Shown: positions 35,203 through 43,691 of the stretch, in pieces | Numbering within the stretch: the first letter of the stretch is position 1 | Layout: every line of letters starts with the position of its first letter | Notes under the pieces: generated by a model | What the model saw: only the letters and a program-made list of their open reading frames with translations | What the model was told of the DNA's origin: nothing | Database searches by the model: none | Made by a program: the position numbers and the translations under genes | From: an uncultured Muribaculaceae bacterium | GTDB lineage: Bacteria > Bacteroidota > Bacteroidia > Bacteroidales > Muribaculaceae | Length of the DNA: 64,000 bases | Direction: 5' to 3' | Assembly: GCA_944321705.1 (NCBI GenBank) | Contig: CALUMG010000005.1 | Coordinates: 124,001-188,000, forward strand

Positions 35203-35760
35203 TCACCCCCCCCCTATAACATTTGTTAACTTATCTATGGATACTTGTACCTGCTTTTCAATGATTTTCATGTATTGTTCCATATACGCCCAATCAGGCT
35301 GACCATTATCATTGATAGGTAAAAGGATATAATTATTTTTAACCTTATCCCAAACGGCTTTGTCATCATATGAGTATACGGATTTTAAAACTTTTTGGAG
35401 TATCCCTGATAAGAATAAAAGACTATAGCCATTTAATGAGGCAAACGGCTTAATCAGATATGCATCCCAAAGGACACCTACGGATTTGATTTGGGCATAT
35501 ACATTTCCTGTCGCAATAGCCCCATTCTGAACTATATCCAAACACAATTCTGCACTTTCAAAGTCTGTTGGACGACCATAATACATTATCCCGTTGTTAC
35601 CATCTTTGGCATTGACTAAAGGTAGAGAAAACTCTTCAGTCTTTTCTGTAGAAGTATCTTGTCGTTTATCAAAATCACCTTTTTTGATTCTGAGGTTTAA
35701 TTTATAAAATAAGTCTCCTATCCGAAAATTCTTCCATTGTGATGTATCTATCTTTTTCAT
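35203..35760 (-). CDS. Restriction-modification specificity subunit, N-terminal half (first TRD)
   Basis: The 185-residue product begins MKKIDTSQWKNFRIGDLFYK, the normal start of BcgI-like specificity subunits, and runs through one recognition domain to the helix LPINDNGQPDWAYMEQYMKI and IEKQVQVSIDKLTNVI. It then reads GGG and a stop at the G9 tract (35206-35214). Its start overlaps the stop of the methylase-nuclease gene by 4 bases (ATGA), so the two are translationally coupled. The two halves are repeats of each other (WKNFRIGDLF/WGTFMVGELF and NGQPDWAYM/NGRPDWNYM). As sequenced the protein is a half-subunit that may dimerise to recognise a symmetric site, or be inactive. Confidence 0.9.
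   Translation of the reverse strand: MKKIDTSQWKNFRIGDLFYKLNLRIKKGDFDKRQDTSTEKTEEFSLPLVNAKDGNNGIMYYGRPTDFESAELCLDIVQNGAIATGNVYAQIKSVGVLWDAYLIKPFASLNGYSLLFLSGILQKVLKSVYSYDDKAVWDKVKNNYILLPINDNGQPDWAYMEQYMKIIEKQVQVSIDKLTNVIGGG
35206..35214 (-). repeat. G9 homopolymer tract inside the specificity gene (phase-variation switch)
   Basis: The coding strand reads ATA-GGG-GGG-GGG-TGA. With eight G it would read GGG-GGG-GGT-GAA-AAT-CCC and continue without a stop into the second TRD. Slipped-strand mispairing at such tracts is the standard mechanism of on/off switching. Confidence 0.9.
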
Positions 35761-37574
35761 ACTTCTTCCTTTTTAGGTATTTCAATCACATAAGAATCTT
35801 TTTTCTCGCTTATGTTACCACTATATAATACGGATTTCATAACCTTCTCGTTAAACTCCTTGACATCAATCCCGCGTAGAAACATCTCGTAGTCCATCAT
35901 TGTCTTGACGAAATCTTCTTCAAATATTTCAAACGGAGCGGTAGACATTTGGTACGAAAGATGTTCTAATGGGTTAATGATTTGCCGCGTGTTGTAAAGG
36001 TTGTCTTCTCCATCTCTGATGGCTGCAATCCAGTAGTCCTCTTTCTCTTGCCAACGGTCTTTGATGTCCTGACGACCTTGGTTCTTAACGGTTTCTAATC
36101 CGTCTTCCTCAATGTAATATCCTATGATGTTGCGTCCGTTTTGTGGTTTCCCTGCTTCAAAAACAAAGATGGAGGTTGTCACTCCAACACCAAAAAACAG
36201 ATTTTCGGGCAGTTTGATTATTGTTGTGAGCGTATTGTTCTTTAAAAGTTTGTTGCCATATTTCTTATCTGCACCATCTTTCTCTAATTTCTTGTCAGGT
36301 AGGATGAAAGCACATTTCGTTCCGATGGGTACAGATTTCAAAACATTTTCGACAATCTTCAAACATCCGTACTTTCGTTCGTATGGAGGGTTCATCAGCA
36401 CCTTTGTTATTTTTTTGCTCTTAATCCATTCGCAAGCTTCTTCCGTGCGTGTGTCTAATTGTTCAAGATTAGTTTTCCCGTCTTTGTGAATAAGCATGTT
36501 CGCACAGGCAAGTGCAAAAATTTCCCTGTCAAATTCGATGCCGAATAATTGGCTTGATTTTATCACCATTGCTTCCGATGTATTTATGCCACCAGCTTCT
36601 TTCACCATATTACACATCGCTTTCACAAGAAAAGCTCCTGAGCCGCATGTCGCATCAAGCACTCGGTCGTGTTGGTTCACCTCTATTAGCCTGTACATGA
36701 ACGATGTAATGTGGTCAGGAGTGAACACCTGCCCGCTTTCCGACTTTTTCTTGTAACGGTTGAACTCGTTGAAGAATATACCCATTACATCTTCACCATT
36801 CCAATAATCGGAATTAACACAATCGGAAATTTCAGAGACCCATGTTATGAAGTTGTCTATTGCCTCTTGATTGTTTGTCATATTCATCTTTATTTCTGAA
36901 TAGACTTCAACAAGAAGGTCTAATTTCAAGTTCTGTTTTCGGTCTTTTTCGAGCGACTTAGACAATGTATTCAGTATGGAAGATGTCATGAGAGAATATT
37001 CCATTCCTTTTTCAAGCATTGCTCCATATCTTTTTGCTACCAATGCACAAGCAGTGATTATCATCCTATGGTAAAGATTCTTTATGCCAAATTGGACATG
37101 CAAGCAATCGTTTATTTTCTTGGTAAGCGAATATATCAGTTGCTTATTAATTCGATTTTCTTTGAACAGCGCAATATAATAGCGTTTGTTTTGCAGAGTT
37201 TTAGCAACATCTGCTATTTCTTCATATTGTTGGCTTCCTTTAATGTATTTGATAACACGGACATCTGTTCCATTATAAAGAATGCCAACAACACGTTTGT
37301 ATTGTTGAGCTGTAATTTCTATATTTTTGACCAACTCCGCATAGTGTTTTTCTGAAAATACATCCTCCTTTCCGGATTTGGTTTCCAAAATAATAGCTAT
37401 GTCTTGTTTGTCATTGGGCAGATACCATCCGTCGGGCTTGTCTGACACACCTTTAAAGCCCAATTGATTGAAAGTTGTTATTTGTCCTGTTCCTTGCTTC
37501 ACATCAGGCTCTTTTTCATCAAAGCCAAGTATGACTTTTGCGTTATCTCTTATTTCGTCTTCTGTCAAATACAT
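35757..37574 (-). CDS. BcgI-like fused restriction endonuclease / N6-adenine DNA methyltransferase
   Basis: The product has about 605 residues from MYLTEDEIRDNAKVILGFDE. The N-terminal region carries a PD-(D/E)xK-like nuclease pattern (KPDGWYLPNDKQDIAIILET with the E-T-K near residues 60-64). The remainder is a gamma-class N6-adenine methylase: SAM motif LDATCGSGAFLVKAM near residue 305 and catalytic VLMNPPYERK near residue 393. One chain combining cutting and methylation with a separate specificity subunit is the BcgI (type IIB) design. ATGs at 37601 and 37628 are alternative starts that overlap the XRE remnant. The specificity gene follows with a 4-base overlap. Confidence 0.88.
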   Translation of the reverse strand: MYLTEDEIRDNAKVILGFDEKEPDVKQGTGQITTFNQLGFKGVSDKPDGWYLPNDKQDIAIILETKSGKEDVFSEKHYAELVKNIEITAQQYKRVVGILYNGTDVRVIKYIKGSQQYEEIADVAKTLQNKRYYIALFKENRINKQLIYSLTKKINDCLHVQFGIKNLYHRMIITACALVAKRYGAMLEKGMEYSLMTSSILNTLSKSLEKDRKQNLKLDLLVEVYSEIKMNMTNNQEAIDNFITWVSEISDCVNSDYWNGEDVMGIFFNEFNRYKKKSESGQVFTPDHITSFMYRLIEVNQHDRVLDATCGSGAFLVKAMCNMVKEAGGINTSEAMVIKSSQLFGIEFDREIFALACANMLIHKDGKTNLEQLDTRTEEACEWIKSKKITKVLMNPPYERKYGCLKIVENVLKSVPIGTKCAFILPDKKLEKDGADKKYGNKLLKNNTLTTIIKLPENLFFGVGVTTSIFVFEAGKPQNGRNIIGYYIEEDGLETVKNQGRQDIKDRWQEKEDYWIAAIRDGEDNLYNTRQIINPLEHLSYQMSTAPFEIFEEDFVKTMMDYEMFLRGIDVKEFNEKVMKSVLYSGNISEKKDSYVIEIPKKEEV

Positions 37575-37581
37575 TGTACGT

Positions 37582-37798
37582 TTACGATTGAGTGATTCCA
37601 TTATTAAGCAACAATAATTCCCGTACATCCATTTTTAGAATGTCTGTAATCGTATAATACAGGAATGGGAGGCTGCACTTTATTCGTGGCGTATAAATTG
37701 GCCATATTGGGAATTTTTCCAAGTCTATTTGCGAATTCCGTTTGGCTGAACCTTTTGCTTTCAAAGCTTCTTTTATTTGGTTTATTCGCAAATCTTGT
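37582..37798 (-). pseudogene. XRE-family regulator (controller-like) with two frameshifts
   Basis: Spliced across frames the sequence reads as a small HTH_XRE protein of about 68 residues. Frame one gives RINQIKEALKAKG, frame two gives FSQTEFANRLGK then NMANLYATNKVQPPIPVLYD, and frame one resumes with ITDILKMDVRELLLLNNGIT. One base appears lost after AAAGG and about two near TACGAT. No ATG starts frame one (TTG at 37791). Its position immediately before the nuclease-methylase, the size and the fold fit an R-M controller (C protein). It is either a pseudogene or affected by sequence errors. Confidence 0.65.
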
Positions 37799-37961
37799 TT
37801 TTATTGTTGCCAACTATCGTTTGCAAAAGTATAAAATTTAATTTGGCTATGCGCATTTTTCAAAGGGAAGTATTGCCTTTATGTCAAACAAAGCCGTTGT
37901 TTGACATAAAGCGAACGAGAGAAATGTGCTGAATTCATATTGCAGACAGGATAATCAAGAG

Positions 37962-38639
37962 TTACCATGCTGAGTTGGTGATTATTATTTCATCGATTTC
38001 TTGTGATTGGTGTCCTTCCTTGAAAGAAAGGAAAAGTCCGCTTTCGTCGTAATTTGCTATGTGTGTAGAATCTCCGTCAAGCCATTTTACGAGCAGTAGG
38101 TTGTCGGATATCTTGCATAGCTCGCAACTGCCGTGCAGGCCGTCTTCGGTTTCCCCTAATCGCAATTCTGCTTCGGGATAAGAAATTATGACGTTGCCGA
38201 ACGTTGACTTTACATGCACGCCTGAGCCATCAACATAGAAGCCTTCATCGAGAATGAAAATCGTTGCAATGGTTTCATTGATTGCGTTTTGCAGAATGAT
38301 GCGTGGGCTGCCCGAGCGTGACAGTACATAGTTCCTGTCGGACGGTTCGGGACCTGTTTCGATTGTGTCGATTTCACATTCCCGGCTCAATCTTTTTACG
38401 ACGTTTGCCGTGTTGTCGCCAAGGTTCACGAGTGATATTATTCCATCATCGTTTATCAATTGTCCGGGTGATATCGTGTCGGTTTCGACATGCGACTTGT
38501 GTACGGCATGGTAGGTTTCCCATGCCGCATCTTCAATTTTGTCGCCCAGCAGGCCGTTTGCAATTATTATTATCAATATTGCTGCAATGATTGCACTTAG
38601 GGTGATAGTAACGTATTTCAAAGCCTGTCGAGATTTCAT
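37962..38639 (-). CDS. Hypothetical membrane-anchored protein
   Basis: The 225-residue protein is not recognised. One N-terminal membrane helix (YVTITLSAIIAAILIIIIAN, residues 9-28) is followed by a soluble, mostly beta region outside the cytoplasm. The end has SFGNV-like strand patterns (STFGNVIISYPEAELRLGET) and a CELC pair near residue 172 that might bind metal or form a disulfide. It is 65 bases downstream of the GHL10 hydrolase gene on the same strand, so they may be co-transcribed. No function is proposed. Confidence 0.7.
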   Translation of the reverse strand: MKSRQALKYVTITLSAIIAAILIIIIANGLLGDKIEDAAWETYHAVHKSHVETDTISPGQLINDDGIISLVNLGDNTANVVKRLSRECEIDTIETGPEPSDRNYVLSRSGSPRIILQNAINETIATIFILDEGFYVDGSGVHVKSTFGNVIISYPEAELRLGETEDGLHGSCELCKISDNLLLVKWLDGDSTHIANYDESGLFLSFKEGHQSQEIDEIIITNSAW

Positions 38640-38704
38640 CGCGTATATGAGGGATTATGTTAGACATTCATTTGGCCATCATGTCGCAAATGCCTGGTAA
38701 TCAT

Positions 38705-40222
38705 TTACAGGTCGATGGTTAGTTTTGTTCCGGCTGGGCTCTCATTGTTGCATCGGTCAAGCACGGTTACGACATAGGTATAAGATTTTCCACCTTTGTC
38801 GTTTACAGAATCGGTATATGATGGAGAATAAGTCACGGCCCGGATTGCAGCAGCATTGCCGATGTCGATTTTTTCACCTTTTCCAAATCGGTACACCACG
38901 AATGCGTGAGCTTGTTGCATCACGTCGTCGGAGGTGGGAGCTTTCCACGATAATGATACATTGTTGCCGTTAACCTTGGCTTTAAGAGAGGTGGCTTCTT
39001 CGGGAGCGATGCTGTCAATCCAAGTGTATGCAGGGACTAAGGCCACTGTCGATTGGAATTTATCGGTTAATTGGTCGGCAACACCCTTGTAATTGTTTGT
39101 TATGCTGTAGGCCGGCCACCAGCAATTGCCGTGAATATTTGGCAATTCACGCGTAAGTCTTATCTTATGCCCCAATTGGTCGGGCGCGTCTGACCCATCA
39201 ATGTCGGGCAAATCCATGGTTTTGTTTACCGACTGGCCGATGTACATGTGGCGTCCGTTGGCATGGTCGTTCCACCAGTATGCAAGAGTTTCGGCCGAAG
39301 CTACTTTGTGCTCCAGTTCCCAGTAAAGTTGCGGAATCATGTAGTCGACCCATCCGTTGCGAGTCCATAATGTCACGTCGGCATACAGGTCGTCATAGTT
39401 TTGCAACCCGTTGGTTTTGCTGCCATCGGGATCGGAACCTTGGTTTCGCCAAATTCCAAACGGGCTTATGCCCAACCTTACCCAAGGCTTGGTTGCTGAA
39501 ATCATTTCATGCAATTCCTTGATGAGCATGTTGACATTCTGTCTGCGCCAATCGCCACGATCCATCCCGTTGCCGAATTTTTTGTAGGAAGCCTCATCAG
39601 GAAAATCTTTCCCTTTCACTGGGTATGGGTAGAAATAGTCGTCCATGTGGATTGCATCTACGTCATATCGGGTTATAATGTCTTTTACGACCGTTTCGAT
39701 GAATTCCCGGTTCTCGGGATAAGCAGGGTCAAAGTATATTTTCCCGTCGGCATATTTTACGAAACGTTCGGGATGCTTGTGGTATATGTGATTTTTAGGC
39801 AGCTTTTCGCCTTTAGATGTCGTGACTCTGTAGGGGTTGAGCCAAGCATGAAGTTCCATTCCTCTTGCGTGTGCTTCGTCAATCATGAATTGCAGAGGAT
39901 CCCATGCGGGATTAGGAGCCACGCCGGCTTCTCCGGTGAGATGCCTGCTCCACGGTTCAAGTTCCGACGGATATAGAGCATCGGCTTGAGGCCTGACTTG
40001 GAATATTATTGCATTGCAGCCAGCGTCTTGCAGTTTGTCGAGCAATCCGCGCAGGTATTGTTGGTTTTCGTTGGTCGACTGGCGGGAATACTGTGATTGG
40101 AAGATGGTGTGTACCCATGCTCCTCGGAATTCACGTTTAGGATTGTCGGCTTGGTCGTTGCCATAGGAATTAAATGCAGACAATGCCGTCAATGCGGCCA
40201 CAAACAGTTTCTTTAGTGTCAT
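38705..40222 (-). CDS. GHL10-type (DUF187) family 10-like glycosyl hydrolase
   Basis: The 505-residue secreted protein has a signal peptide (MTLKKLFVAALTALSAFNSY). The TIM-barrel has the DUF187/YngK motifs KREFRGAWVHTIFQSQYSRQ, CNAIIFQVRPQADALYPSEL, AHARGMELHAWLNPYRVTTS, then VDAIHMDDYFYPYPV with catalytic-type acids and WVDYMIPQLYWELEHKVASA. A C-terminal fibronectin-III-like domain follows (about residues 415-505, NNVSLSWKAPTSDDVMQQAH). Family members are thought to act on glycans, possibly peptidoglycan-related, but activity is little characterised. Confidence 0.92.
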   Translation of the reverse strand: MTLKKLFVAALTALSAFNSYGNDQADNPKREFRGAWVHTIFQSQYSRQSTNENQQYLRGLLDKLQDAGCNAIIFQVRPQADALYPSELEPWSRHLTGEAGVAPNPAWDPLQFMIDEAHARGMELHAWLNPYRVTTSKGEKLPKNHIYHKHPERFVKYADGKIYFDPAYPENREFIETVVKDIITRYDVDAIHMDDYFYPYPVKGKDFPDEASYKKFGNGMDRGDWRRQNVNMLIKELHEMISATKPWVRLGISPFGIWRNQGSDPDGSKTNGLQNYDDLYADVTLWTRNGWVDYMIPQLYWELEHKVASAETLAYWWNDHANGRHMYIGQSVNKTMDLPDIDGSDAPDQLGHKIRLTRELPNIHGNCWWPAYSITNNYKGVADQLTDKFQSTVALVPAYTWIDSIAPEEATSLKAKVNGNNVSLSWKAPTSDDVMQQAHAFVVYRFGKGEKIDIGNAAAIRAVTYSPSYTDSVNDKGGKSYTYVVTVLDRCNNESPAGTKLTIDL

Positions 40223-40618
40223 ATAGATAATAATTTGTATTTCTTGCGAAGATAGTAAATAATATGTTTACCGACAAGAAAGTTGATTTATGCTTTGTCC
40301 GGCTGTAGGAATGGTTTCCAATTGTGAATAAATCTGTTCATTTAGCGAAAAAATCGATATAAATGAAAATTATTGTTTATCTTTGTGCACTTATATACAA
40401 TGGCATAGGTCATGTTGCCATTTATAAAGGTACTGGACACGATACATGACATAGTTTTTAATCATTTCGGTAATACATAGAGGAGCAGAATGAGCCATGT
40501 GGCCCAAGTCAAGGCAAAACGCGGCTTGCAAGAGGGGATGTGAAGCCATGCGCGGTTGAAATCCCGGGAGTGTGAGGAATTTTTGTGTACCGGAAGAAAT
40601 GATTCATAATTTGACAAA
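40223..40618. other. Intergenic region with a structured G/C-rich segment
   Basis: TATCTTTG at 40378-40385 is a plausible plus-strand -7 box. From about 40480 to 40585 the base composition turns G/C-rich and folds well, described as a candidate RNA. No protein-like frame on either strand. Confidence 0.5.
40480..40606 (+). ncRNA. Candidate structured leader RNA
   Basis: It lies between a -7 box (40378-40385) and the DUF4493 gene start at 40619. GGGAT (about 40535) pairs with ATCCC (about 40562), enclosing AGCC/GGTT, giving a nested hairpin. Further pairings include GCC/GGC around CAAGTCAA and the self-complementary CTTGCAAG. It shows a faint similarity to cobalamin riboswitch cores (GGTTGAAATCC) but lacks the other conserved boxes. 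It could be a regulatory leader or a stand-alone RNA. This is unsupported by any covariation data. Confidence 0.35.
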
Positions 40619-41995
40619 ATGATTGGGAAAAAGATAATCTTGCCTTTTGCGGCATTGTTCATAATGAACAGTTGCGATGAACCTGTCTATCCTGACCCTA
40701 CCGGAGAAAAAGGAGTGTTGGTAATGGAAGGCATGGAATTGTCGGTCAATGAAGAACCCGATGCCTATGTTGGTTCTTATGTGATAAACATAAAGTCGCG
40801 CGGAAGTGGCGATGTTGTAGAATCGTGGATGTTTGACGACATTCCAGCCGAAGTCAAATTGCCTGTCGGGAAGTACATAATAGAGGCATACAATGAAGAA
40901 TTGCAACCTGCGGCGTGGAACGCTCCATATTATTATGCAAGCAGTGAAATCGAGGTGCAGAAAGATGCCGATGCGACAATCCGGTCGTTGAATTGCGTTT
41001 TATCCAATGTCAAGATAGACGTAGCTTATTCCGATGAGTTAAAGGCTGCAATGGGAAATGACGCAGTAGTAGATGTCTCAATGTCGGGCGTGACATTGCA
41101 ATACGGGTACAATGAAGATCGCAGCGGATATTTCATGTGTCCCGAAGGAGCATGTACGCTTGTTGCCACGTTTACGGGGACTGTGAACGGCATGGCATGG
41201 CACGATTATCAAGTGTTGTCGGATGTAAAAGCCGGTCAGGCAAGAGTGTTGACATTTGAATTGACCGATAATTTGACCCTTTCGCAAGAAAATATTCATG
41301 CAAAAGCCGGTGCAACAAGTCAGATGATAACAGTTTCGGCTACCGGTGCTTGGGAAGTGTCGGTTTCGGATGATGCTTCAACATGGATTTCCATCGACAA
41401 TAAAACGGAATCGAGTTTTGTTGTCAATATAACTGAAAATGAGTCCACGCAAGCAAGAACCGGGACGGTGGTCGTGAAAATGGGTAGTTTGTCGCGGCAA
41501 ATATCTGTTTCTCAGGAAGGCCGGGAAATATTTGGTGCGCCAAGATTTGAAAGTAGCACGGTCGATATAACAGGAGAAAATGACGCTGCTGATTTTGGCA
41601 CGGGGAAACAAGATGCCGTTGTCAATATCATTGCCGAAAATGGCATAGCATCTTTGAAAGTGACCATTGATTCCGAGATACTGTCGGGATTGTTGCCCGA
41701 AGTAGGGCTTGAAGAAAGTTTTGACCTTGCCACCGGACAGGGTGTCAACGGAACTGATTTGACGGCGGCTCTTGTAAGTCTCGGATTTCCTGTCGCCGAA
41801 GGAGGAACCATAGATATAAACGGTTCTCCTGTAGAATATAAACCTGTTGTAAATGAGACAAATGTCCAATTTGACGTGACAACGTTCATCCCGTTGCTGT
41901 CGTTGTTTGGTCAAGGTTCTCATAATTTCATCGTTGAAGTTACCGACAATGCCGATTTGACATCTTCGGTTACTTTGCATTTTGTGTCACATTAA
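40619..41995 (+). CDS. DUF4493/BACON domain lipoprotein
   Basis: The 458-residue surface lipoprotein has a lipid-modified Cys19 (FAALFIMNSC). The first domain (residues 30-210) matches the fimbrillin-like DUF4493: EKGVLVMEGMELSVNEEPDA, VKLPVGKYIIEAYNEE, and an APYYYASSEIEVQKDADATI strand set. A BACON domain follows (residues 235-300, TVSATGAWEVSVSDDASTWI ending QISVSQEGRE), then a C-terminal beta region. BACON domains often bind mucin or glycans. It heads a tight operon with two barrels and a PCMD protein, so together they probably make a surface complex. Confidence 0.85.
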   Translation: MIGKKIILPFAALFIMNSCDEPVYPDPTGEKGVLVMEGMELSVNEEPDAYVGSYVINIKSRGSGDVVESWMFDDIPAEVKLPVGKYIIEAYNEELQPAAWNAPYYYASSEIEVQKDADATIRSLNCVLSNVKIDVAYSDELKAAMGNDAVVDVSMSGVTLQYGYNEDRSGYFMCPEGACTLVATFTGTVNGMAWHDYQVLSDVKAGQARVLTFELTDNLTLSQENIHAKAGATSQMITVSATGAWEVSVSDDASTWISIDNKTESSFVVNITENESTQARTGTVVVKMGSLSRQISVSQEGREIFGAPRFESSTVDITGENDAADFGTGKQDAVVNIIAENGIASLKVTIDSEILSGLLPEVGLEESFDLATGQGVNGTDLTAALVSLGFPVAEGGTIDINGSPVEYKPVVNETNVQFDVTTFIPLLSLFGQGSHNFIVEVTDNADLTSSVTLHFVSH

Positions 41996-42026
41996 ATGAA
42001 TCATAAAAATCTAAGAACATAGTCAT

Positions 42027-42761
42027 ATGGCTAAAAAGACCATAGTAGCAATATTGCTTTTTTTGTGTGTCGCATTGCATGCAGTGGCACAAGAGCGGTT
42101 TAGCCGAGGATTCAGCAATGATTCCTTTGTCCCTAAAGGACAGTGGGTAACCGGAGTGAGCGTTGGCTTTTCGCAGTCGAATCAAAACAATTATCAATTC
42201 TTTATTCTGGAAGGAATAAATGGTGATACTTATTCATTCAAGGTAACGCCGATGTTCTGTTTCATATTTAAGGATGACCTCGGAGTAGGAGGTAAATTTG
42301 GATATGAACGCAGTCGCATAAAGGTCGATGAGGCCAATCTTGTGCTTGATTCCAATACCAATGTGGATTTTGAAAGCCTGTATAGTATAAATCAGGAATA
42401 TTCGGCCACAGGTATTTTCCGGAATTACATAGGCATGGGTCGTTCCAAGCGTTTCGGATTCTTCAATGAAGTGCAATTGGGCTTTGGCATAGGCGAATCA
42501 AAATTGACCGATGGCTCGGGTGATGGCTTCACCGGCACGTTTGAGCGTTCGTATAACATCAATGTGGGTTTGATGCCGGGCGTAGTCATGTTTTTGAACA
42601 ATTATTCGGCAATAGAAGTGAGCATTGGTGTGTTGGGATTTGAATATTCACACACGAAACAGACCAATGACCAAATTTATATAGCCAAGCGAGATTCGAA
42701 GAACGCCAATTTCAAGATTAATTTGTTTTCTGTCTCGTTTGGAGTATCGTTTTATTTATAA
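42027..42761 (+). CDS. Outer-membrane beta-barrel protein, first tandem copy
   Basis: The 244-residue product has a signal peptide (MAKKTIVAILLFLCVALHAV, cut after AQ). The rest is alternating hydrophobic/aromatic strands typical of an 8-10-strand barrel: FVPKGQWVTGVSVGFSQSNQ, FKVTPMFCFIFKDDLGVGGK, ending FSVSFGVSFYL with an aromatic-Leu terminus. It is a paralog of the next gene product (FVPKGQW/FIPKGQW, GKFGYERS/MKLGYSRN, FRNYIGMG/YRHYIGLD). Function is unknown. It is encoded 31 bases after the DUF4493 lipoprotein gene. Confidence 0.82.
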   Translation: MAKKTIVAILLFLCVALHAVAQERFSRGFSNDSFVPKGQWVTGVSVGFSQSNQNNYQFFILEGINGDTYSFKVTPMFCFIFKDDLGVGGKFGYERSRIKVDEANLVLDSNTNVDFESLYSINQEYSATGIFRNYIGMGRSKRFGFFNEVQLGFGIGESKLTDGSGDGFTGTFERSYNINVGLMPGVVMFLNNYSAIEVSIGVLGFEYSHTKQTNDQIYIAKRDSKNANFKINLFSVSFGVSFYL

Positions 42762-42769
42762 TTGTGGCA

Positions 42770-43684
42770 ATGATGATGAGCAAGTTAATGTCTATATTGA
42801 TGGTTGCCGCAATTTCGGCGGTATTCCCGTTTGCCGTTTCTGCTAATGACGGCCTTACAAGTATCGTAAAGGAAAATGTCTCCAACGAGTCGGTGGCTGA
42901 CAGCTTAGGCAACAAGATTGCATCGCAGATAGTTCGTCCTGACAGTATTTTGAATCAAAAAGTAATCGTAGGCAAAGACACGGTTAACTTGATAATTCCC
43001 GAACACAATTTCGGACGTTATGACCGGGGATTGTTCAATTATCTGTTTATACCTAAGGGTCAGTGGTCTTTTGGACTTACGGCATCATATGGAGAATTTA
43101 ATTCCGAAGATACCAATTTGTTATCGTATATAACCGACTTTGATTTTGAGGGGCATTCGTTTTCTATTCGTCCATATATAAGCTATTTCTTCGCGCATAA
43201 CCAGTCGATAGGCATGAAGCTTGGATATAGCCGCAACAGTGCCGAGCTTGGAAGCCTTGACGTGGATTTTGGCGAGGATTTGAATTTTTCATTGAAAGAT
43301 GTTGATTACCGTTCTGAAAAATATTCAGCTTCGATTTTTTATCGTCATTACATTGGCCTTGATGACTCACGCCGTTTTGCCGTGTTTAATGAAGTCGATT
43401 TGGAATTTTCAAGTGGCAACGGCTCGTTTTCACGCCAATATGGCGGAGTGCCACGGGTTACTGAGACGGTGACAACCGAGGCTCGAATGAATTTCTCTCC
43501 GGGCTTTTGTTGCTTTGTGCATGATTATGTGAGCTTCAATGTGTCGTTTGGCGTGTTTGGCGTATATCTGACAAAGCAAAAACAGAAAACCGACAATGTG
43601 GAAGAAGGTTCAAGATTCTCAAGCGGAGCCAATTTCAAGTTCAATTTGTTTAATATCAACATGGGCATAGCTGTCCATATATAA
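42770..43684 (+). CDS. Outer-membrane beta-barrel protein, second tandem copy
   Basis: The 304-residue paralog of the preceding barrel has a signal peptide (KLMSILMVAAISAVFPFAVS) and an extra N-terminal segment of about 60 residues (VRPDSILNQKVIVGKDTVNL) before the barrel starts at FIPKGQWSFGLTASYGEF. It ends FNINMGIAVHI. A GTG six bases before the ATG is an alternative start. The 8-base gap to the first copy and the 7-base gap to the PCMD gene show one operon. The added N-terminal region distinguishes the two copies and could contact a periplasmic partner. Confidence 0.82.
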   Translation: MMMSKLMSILMVAAISAVFPFAVSANDGLTSIVKENVSNESVADSLGNKIASQIVRPDSILNQKVIVGKDTVNLIIPEHNFGRYDRGLFNYLFIPKGQWSFGLTASYGEFNSEDTNLLSYITDFDFEGHSFSIRPYISYFFAHNQSIGMKLGYSRNSAELGSLDVDFGEDLNFSLKDVDYRSEKYSASIFYRHYIGLDDSRRFAVFNEVDLEFSSGNGSFSRQYGGVPRVTETVTTEARMNFSPGFCCFVHDYVSFNVSFGVFGVYLTKQKQKTDNVEEGSRFSSGANFKFNLFNINMGIAVHI

Positions 43685-43691
43685 AATTCCG

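Noticed and set aside
35206..35214. Simple nonsense mutation or two independent small genes
   Set aside because: The exact continuity of the second TRD frame through 12 open codons up to the G9 tract, and the repeated domain starts, fit slipped-strand switching of one gene better.
34704..37813. Type I restriction system (HsdR/M/S)
   Set aside because: No separate HsdR motor gene is present. The methylase chain carries its own nuclease-like N-terminus, which fits the BcgI-like design.
40480..40606. Possible cobalamin riboswitch
   Set aside because: Only a GGTTGAAATCC-like patch resembles it. The other conserved boxes and a B12-related gene are absent, so it is kept only as an unassigned structured RNA candidate.
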